In this document: in pieces, positions 29,701 to 38,700 of the stretch
Layout: each line of letters opens with the position of its first letter
Position numbering within the stretch: position 1 is the stretch's first letter
Assembly (NCBI RefSeq): GCF_032854445.1
Contig: NC_088295.1
Coordinates: 37,993,385-38,057,384, forward strand
Length of the DNA stretch: 64,000 bases
Origin: Liolophura sinensis
Lineage: Eukaryota; Mollusca; Polyplacophora; Chitonida; Chitonidae
Direction: 5' to 3'
Translations under genes and position numbers: made by a program
The notes under the pieces: generated by a model
What the model saw: only the letters and a program-made list of their open reading frames with translations
What the model was told of the DNA's origin: nothing
Database searches by the model: none

Positions 29701-32700
29701 GTAATAGGCGCTTACTCAGTGGAATGTACATATATGTTTCAGAAAGCTGTAGAGATGATATATATAATAAATATATACCCAGCTCTCAACATAACTTGAA
29801 CAATTCATCTGTTAAAGTAACACTCTGTATGTACATATATGTACATGTATATGACATTTTGTCTACTTGACACTTATCTCTACCTGTTATGTAACGTTTA
29901 TATTCATCTACATGATACCTGAACTGTCCTTCATGTTTGTGGACCTTTAAAGACTTTAAAAGGATAAGTTGTAACTTCCTCGCTTGGCATTCAGCATGAA
30001 GAGGATAGTGCAATGACTGGTTGACCTGTATCAGTATAATGGCTCGAGCGGAGTGGCTTACTTGCCTTCGGCAAGTCATTTCAGTGAAGCAGCACTAGAT
30101 AAAAGAGCGGTGGAAATCTGTCCTGCAACAAGGAGGCACATTACACATACATACACCTTAATGACTCCTTCATCGTCATATGACTGAAAAATTGTTGAGT
30201 ACGACGTTAAACCCCAAGCACTCACTCACTCACTCATGTTTGTGGCCTTAGTACTTTTCGCATTGTACCAGATCAGGTAGTACATGTACATGAATAACCT
30301 AAATGTACCCAGGACCTAAAATTAGGGAAGTAGTACAGCGTACTTTAAACATACAGTAACCATTCATTCTCTTCACAAGCCTTGGGATGACTGTGGTTTT
30401 TTGTGCATATCCTGTGTGGAAAGTAATAAATTATCACTTAGTGATATACTGGTTCACCTTCTGAGAAGATGTGACCACATACAAATGTAATTTGCCTGAA
30501 TTAAATCTCGATAGGCATTATGTGTCATACAGTGGACATAAATGTAACTGTGGCTTAATTATCAAGTACAGCAGATAATAAGCGTATGAATAATTTTTAT
30601 CTAAATCCATATTGACATTAAATTAATAAATGCAGAATTAATTGGCTGAACTATAATTACACGCACATGTGATGGAAAGAGACATGCAAACTAAATTTTT
30701 TGTGTTTAGTTTGTGTTTGGCCTAAGGGATAAAGTTTGAATATGTAGGCTAAGCTGTAACTCAGATGGAAGGCTTACCTTGCCTGAATACATATCCTAAT
30801 TCTTCAGCCTTTTCGCATATGAAAAAAAAAACATGAGCTCATTTTAAATCTGATTTTGGATACAATACTACATTGGTTGGATTAGCCAGTTTCAGGGCTT
30901 CTCAAAAAGCATAATTTTATCAGTCTGCACAGAATGATTCCTTCAGACTAGGCTTGAATAAACACATTGGGACATGTCAAAAGTTTGAAGAATTGCAGTA
31001 CAATTATTCCACTACATTGTTACATAATCAGTATTATTCTGTTACCATTATTACATAATACAAGCTTTCTCAATTACCTGTCAGGATTGGAAAAAGTAAA
31101 CCAGAGTTTGTCCCCCAACTCGCCTCGTACATCAATATACACCTTAAGACCAATAGAAAATATTATTCCATATATGGTTCGGTGGATATTTTTAGTATAA
31201 ATTTTCCTGTCTGGAGATCTAATACATCATGGTGTACAATAAGACTTGAAGTCAGGACCGCTGTCATGAAGTACATGTATGTAAGCTAACTGTCACCTGT
31301 ATAGTAAACTATGACAGCCTACATGATGTACATGTATGTAAGCTGTCACCTGTATAGTAAACTATTACAGCCTACATGAAGTACATGTATGTAAACTGTT
31401 ACCTGTATAGTAAACTATTGCAGCCTACATGATGTACATGTATGTAAGCTGTCACCTGTATAGTAAACTATTACAGCCTACATGATGTACATGTATGTAA
31501 GCTGTCACCTGTATAGTAAACTATTACAGCCTACATGAAGTACATGTATGTAAGCTGTCACCTGTATAGTAAACTATTACAGCCTACATGATGTACATGT
31601 ATGTAAGCTGTCACCTGTATAGTAAACTATTGCAGCCTACATGAAGTACATGTATGTAAGCTGTCACCTGTATAGTAAACTATTACAGCCTACATGAAGT
31701 ACATGTATGTAAGCTGTCACCTGTATAGTAAACTATTACAGCCTACATGAAGTACATGTATGTAAGCTAACTGTCACCTGTAAACTGTTACAGCCTACAA
31801 AGTTTGAAACTATCCATATTGATCCTATTGTCGAGCATTGGCATCTCCGATTACATACATACTGCGAGGACCCAGAATGGGAGTTTTCTCTCAGTAATGT
31901 TGGCAATGAAGGGATAATTAAATACATCTGAAGGGATGATTGGGAATTGCAGTGTACTTGGCAATGACCTAAGCCTGTTAAATAGCACGAAATCTGCTGA
32001 TTGATCTGCTATATAATCGTACACATATCTACATGTGGTTAAGAGTTAAGACACTTTTGTTAGATGGTTAAATATGTATGGCCACGTCCAGCACTCAAAA
32101 ACAGCCATTTAAGTTTGCATGAACTGCCTCAAGTGATGGGCAACAGAGAACTGTGTTCAGAAATATTTTACATTATTTTTTTTGTACAAAACTATTCCAC
32201 ATAAAAGCTTGTTTTGTTTTTGAGATGCTGAGACCATACTTTTTACACCTTATTGTTTGCACCTAAAATTTGTTAAAACTTAATGAATTATCCTAAGGGA
32301 GTTCATCAATTCATCAGCGTTGATTTCAAAGAAAAACAAATATTCGCAAAATGTTCTGTAGACAAATAGGGCAAATTCTGATGAAGAAAAGTGATGGGAC
32401 CTCAGAGTGCGGCACAGCAAATTTCTAAAAAAAAAAAAATTTTAAATAGTCTTGGTAAGAGTTTTGTCCCAAGCTCTAAATGGTGCTGACTTTGTCACAT
32501 CGTTTGCATGTATCTTGACTTTAACATGCTTGAATGGGAGACAATGTGGAAGTAAGATTGAAATGAAGTACAAAGTAAAAGAAGACGACAATTTTGGATT
32601 GATACATGCACATATGAATATAACTGTGTAACAGCATTAAGTTACATGCTACAGGATGTTGGCTTCTCATATTTACCTTGCATTTATGTAAGAACAATAG

Positions 32701-35700
32701 CCGAGGTTATTTTTTATTTATTTATTTTTCCTATTTGATCCCACATGTCAATGTGGTTTGCGTACCAGCTGCTTCTGGGTAATAAATTAGTGGGTGTTCA
32801 TGCATATGCAGTTGTAAGACTTGACCACTGCAGTATGCAGATCAGCTTGCATCCATTGCTCCTGGGATGCACTGCTCTTCACCTATGGGTACAAGTGTTA
32901 TGTTTTTGCTGACAACAAGTGTGCAAGTACTGGCAGTGGGGTTAAATATACCCACTACTACAAAGCTCTTATGTCTACCATCTGTGAGGAGTATTGTATT
33001 GACCTTAGCTGCATTTACCTTGAGAGTTACAACAACACCACCTGGTTGTCATTACCTGACCTCTGCAAGCTTGAACAACTTTTTATCACATTGCTACCTG
33101 GAATCTTGAATATTTATGAAACCTGACCACCATTTTGCAGCCATCATACATATATTTATTTATTTATTTGATTGGTGTTGTACGCCGTACTCATGAATAT
33201 TTCCTTAATATGACTGCACCAGCTATTAAGGTGCACTGTTGGCTTTCCTCAGCCAAACAGACCACATGAATTGGAAATTCTCATTTACAGTCCATCCTCC
33301 AGCATTATAGAACTTGCGTGATAATGCGTGAAAAGGTAGTCCCGCATCTAGCTCCAGCCATCATTATGGTGGGAGGAAACCGGGCAGAGCCCAGGGGAGA
33401 CCCACGATCTTGGTTGATAATGGTCACTGGTCTGTTAGAATGAATGATTATGGCTTAACACCACATCGGCAATATTTCAGCCATATCGTGGCGAGTATTA
33501 GATGATGAAATTATAGGAAACAGTGAATATACTGGCTATATAATAGGACAACACATGGTGAACACACTGTTTATATGAATATTTATATTCTTTCTTAGAC
33601 TCAGAAATGGATTATCAGGATGGTACTGTTAATAATTTTCTCTTTCATTTGTTACTGATAGGCCTACAGTTGATTATATATGGTACTACAGTCTGTTACA
33701 CAGCATCCCACAAAGCTTTAAGCATGGTATGAAAGATTGTGTCCATTATGTTTTCATCATCAGATGTACATGATGTTCAAACAGGTAAAGATTTATATCT
33801 GTAATTATCATTGAAAAGCCATGCAAGTTTGGCAGAACAAGTGCAGACACCTGCATCCGGGACACATACTTCACCCATGACTGCCTGAGATTAAAAGAAA
33901 ATAAACCATGTACGTGTTCAGTTTTGTCAGATACATGTATCTGTAAACCATTCAACATGATTTATTCCATAGAATCTATGGAAATAGAAAATATTTCATG
34001 AGAAAAAGTTAGAGCTACATCTTCTTGAGGAACATTGCTGCAGACATCACATGGTACAAACTGTACATACTTACATCTCTGTGACTAATTTTCTGCCAGT
34101 TCTTAGCCAATGATGACATTCCTGGGGGTCTGTATAGCACAGACTATACATAAGTCTGTGTCATATAAATCAGGCTAGAAGTCCATTACTGACAGCCAGC
34201 AAATGTTCTGTGTCTAAAAGGCTGCCCCAGAGTGTGTATGTCTCTGGTTACATATCCTGGGTCCTCAGAATTTAAGGGGCTCCTAAGAATATAGCATATT
34301 GGGCACAGGCCTGAAGAAATTTCACTGGTTTTTCTAAGAAAGGAGAGCTTGTTTGTTAACAGGGTGGCTACTACATGTCCGTTGCCTCGGGAAGTAGCTG
34401 TGAGGGGAAGTCATGGCCTGACTCTGGCTTATGACACAGCTTCTCTGTGTAATATGTGCCCTAACTTCTCTATTGCCCATTCGCAGCACTGACATTCCCC
34501 CAGCCAAACCCTGTGTAAATACCCTAACAGTTTGTGGAGAAAATAACCAAAATTGTCCAGCCCGCTGATAATGGCCTTTGAGGGCTTTCAGGGAATTTTG
34601 GGGGCATTACTCTAGGCTCTTAAAATCCACTTGGTGAGTGGAGGTTGGGTTCAGTGTACCCATGTTCTTATACTGACCTCAGGTCATGCAGAGAGTGCAG
34701 CAAACAAGTTTATTAGTTAACATTTTCCTGAAAAATCCTCTCTTTTACTAACGTACTAACATCAAAGGCACAAATAGGTAAATGCTATACACTGTAAGTA
34801 TTATCTGTACTCTAAATAGGTTTCGGAGCCTAAAACAACATGCAAATACTTGAAGATAAATATGGACATTATGTTAGGACAGCAGCATGTTTAACTTTCC
34901 ATACATGTCTGAGTAAATAAAAAAAGTATTTCAGTATTCAGATGATGACATTTTTAAGTGCTGAATATTTTAATTAATATATCAGTACATTTATTTTCTT
35001 TAAAAAAAAAGTTTCTCAATCCTGATTGATCAGAATTTAAAGGAGATTGCATGTTTCATGTGGAATTAAGCGTAACATAAAGAGTGGCACCTGTACAGCA
35101 TTATTGTCCTGAAGTTTAACTGTTTATGCAGCAGTGTATATTATCTGCAAGAGGTATTCTTGTCTTCTGTAATATTGAAAAGAGGTAAAATAAAGATATT
35201 GTGATAGTATTTTTTTTTTAAGATCTTGGTCTGCAGTGTTAACGGTAGCCAGGCATACGTAATGTCTACATGCATGGCCCACTAGGCACAAGCATGTGTA
35301 TAGATACTGAATGGTGCAGCTGGATGTCACAGGTTACAGAAAAGTAAAACAACTTAGGCACCAATCATGTGCTCCCAGTCGCAAGGTTGATCTATGTCCG
35401 GCTTTAAGACAAGCATTAGTAGTTTAATAGTCTGAAGTGATATGTATAGATGTACATTGTTCTACATTCTACATCAGAAAGGAATATCACTGTAATTGTA
35501 TTAACTCAAAGCCTTTTATCATTGTAGTGTTTTTGTGATAGATGACATGGGCCAGCATAGATTGGTGCACCACATCTAGCCTCTCCATGCCAGTCCACAT
35601 GTATCTTGCAGTTCTAACATGGTACACATGTAATGTACAAATCCACATGTTTCCTACCATGTCCATCCTATTTTACAGCTTTCTCAGCAGGTGTACTGTG

Positions 35701-38700
35701 CATGCATATCAGATAGTTCTAAACATGACCCATTGGAGAAATAATCTGCAAGATATAAAGTGAATTAGTAACCATTAACTACATCCAGCTACTCACTGTA
35801 GTCACCAGGCTCCTGTTACATGTAATCTACTTCTGACCATCCTGCAGGAGAGCCAGCTCGTATTTCTTCTGTCTACTCTACACACTTCACTTCATTTAAC
35901 TATATATGTATATATAAGCTAGGGGGTTTGACACATGTGTTTCTGGGGGGAGCCTTATGAAGTAAGAAACTGAACTCGGCTACTGTACAAAAGGGGAAAT
36001 CCTGGCCTAGACTCTCTTGGCCTCTGTCACATGTGGAGGAATTAAATTCCAAATTACCCTGGAATTCCGCTCACAGCTGGATACTAAGCTTCAGCCCAGC
36101 TGTTTTAAGCCCTCCAGCTCATTAATTCTCTCCCCTGTGATCTCCTGACAGCTTCAGACTGAGACAGGGACATAGACTACACATACATGTACATGTGCAC
36201 TGTGGTGAAGAGTCAGAGGGGTCTGATAATGTGGACCTGCCTGCAGTTTGGACAGTTCAAAAATTATTTATAGCTCAAGGGAGATGGATTTAGAAAGGTG
36301 GCATGTTTTCACCATTCCTCTAAATAAACGTTTCCTCTGAGAAATTTGGACATGCAAGTACTTGTACAAAACATATAAAACACCATTTGAGGTTATTAAA
36401 TCATATTTTTGTATTCCATTGCTAACTTTTATCATTGAGTTGATGAATTTAAATCTCTCTCTTGTAAGTTTGTATTATATTGTATCAGTCAGAATCCTGA
36501 TACCTTACTGGGGTTTTGGGACATAGGTCATCTCCCTCCCACATCAACTCTTGAATCAATCAATTCTTTAAAAGCTGAAAATATAAAGAGTACAGACTGG
36601 GTGCATGCAGAATAGATTTTGAGTGGGGACAAAAGTATTTTGATATTATATGTTATCAGTGGTGTATACAGGGGCATTTGATGGGATAAGTGTTTCTGTA
36701 TGCAGGTTAACATATTCTATGTTGCATTGATTTCTTTGTAACATTACTTCACCACCACATATTGTACTTTGTTTTCTTATTTATTTATCTTTTTATTATT
36801 ATTGTGTTAAGATATTTGGTATTGAGATGTCTCAATGTAATCCGGCTGAATATGGGTATAAAGATACCCCTTCCCCCTCTCCTTCCCATAGGCGACCATA
36901 ATTGTTTATGCAGATTCATCGGTTTGAATATATGAAGTCTCGGAATCCTTGTTTTACAAACTGTTTATTGATGTTTCATAAATTTAAATTCGCACATTTT
37001 TGTGTTTTGTTTTTCTCTAGAATTTGTGAAAGTCTTGTGCTTAAGGAATACCCATGTGTGAAGTTGGGTCACATATGTGGGGTACATATTGCTGGGGCTG
37101 ACTCAGCCTCTGCTGCATGTATTATGTGTATTTACATTCACAGTACACCACACATGGTATCTGTTAACTGACGGACCTGTAGATGGTATTACGCCCCCAT
37201 TCTCAGAATTTGCCCCCATTCTCAGAAAAATTCGACAAAAAAGCTGCATGCTGCTGCTAAATATACTGATGGTATGAGTATCTACACGTACGCAAGTGTA
37301 CAGATAGCTGGAGTGTTCTGTCCTCACCATGATCATGTAATAAGGGGAACAATAGCTCATCAACCATACTGGTCCCAAGCATGTTTAGAGTAGCTTGTAT
37401 TGGAACCCTGCTCCAACTTGACCAGTATCAGTACCACATGGAAGCCCAGTATAAATTTGTGTGTTTGTGGCTGTACGTTTGACCCTCATGGTTACATGAC
37501 TTTTCGAAAAGCTTGAACGCTAAGCCTTGAGATATTTTGTTCTTTGTGAGTGATGAGATCTGGATGCTGTATTCATGCAGTAATTTTGCATTCTGACTCA
37601 ACATCTTTGAAGCTGTGATAAAGTACAGTGCACGTAAAGGACACAAATAAAAAGCATAAAACTTGCATATGCATATTATTAAAACTGCATTACATTTACT
37701 GATATTGGGCAATTAAGTTAATAGTTTTTAGCTAAAAATTCAGTTTAAAAATTAGTTTTTTTATCCTGAAAAAATTCTGTTATATTTAGCTTCTTATGCT
37801 GTTTTTTTTATTTTGAATAAAGGGAATATGTATTTGTAAGAATATAGAGTAGAGGCAGTTATGGTCTAAATTTATCTCGGCTGATAGCAGTGTAATACCT
37901 GTTACCTAGAACTGATGTCAATTTGACCTATGAAGTTTGTTGCACTTAAAACTTGAAGTGCACATATAGAATAATAGCTGTTCAGGGGAGACCACTCTTA
38001 CAGGGTCTGCATTTCATGGAGCCATGCTACACTAGTGCAACGGATTGCAGTTTAATGATAAGTGGTCGGGTTGACTATGTGGAAAGGTTGAAGAAATACG
38101 GTTTGTATCGTTCCTTGTAAAATTAGTAAAAGCATGCTAACTTATCTTTTGATTTAACTTTATAATCTTTTGTTGTTGTTTTCATTGCAGCCTTTGGTCA
38201 AGTTCAAAAGTCATTTGTATTATGAAGAGAAAGATTATGTGTCAGAAACAGAGAAAAACCTCAAGCCTGCACCTGGTAGCAAGGTACTTGTAGACCAACA
38301 TTTACACAGTAATGCTTGATAAAACTACTGTTATTGTACATTAACAGGGAGAAAAATCCACCATTTTATTGGTGAGTTAATGGCTTATTTCATTTGTAAT
38401 ATGTATATTAATATTTACTTACATTTTAGCTCAAGTGAATCTTATAGTTGTATCTCCTTGGCTGTACAGGTGTACCTTATATCATACTCCAAGCATTGGC
38501 GTTGTGTATAGTGTTAAAGAGCTAAAGCAATATACTTTTTTTTTTGTTGGTAGTGTAAAGGTAAACTTCAAATGCATGCACCATCTGTACAATAGTTTAT
38601 GATTTGTACATTCTGGAGAGTTTTGTTGGGGGAAACAGTGTCGACGTATAAGCTATGGTATGCCCACCAAATTTATAACATCCTTACCTAAAAAAAAAAG

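Larger units (their letters stand above)
3531..38190 (+). other. 34.7-kb intron of the ASH2-like gene
   Basis: The donor GTAAGT at 3531 and the acceptor TTTTCATTGCAG ending at 38190 are both strong, and the flanking codons join in phase 0 (...YKDK / PLVKFK...). Other ASH2 introns in the window are 0.3-1.6 kb. This one contains the complete minus-strand membrane-protein gene (6951-18238) plus many repeats listed separately. Between 18.3 and 38.1 kb I see no convincing coding exon; the GC-richer patches at 28.96-29.21, 32.82-33.13 and 34.0-36.2 kb are discussed as findings. Confidence 0.9.

Noticed and set aside
31267-31799. CRISPR-like regular array
   Set aside because: Units are contiguous with no unique spacers; it is an animal minisatellite.
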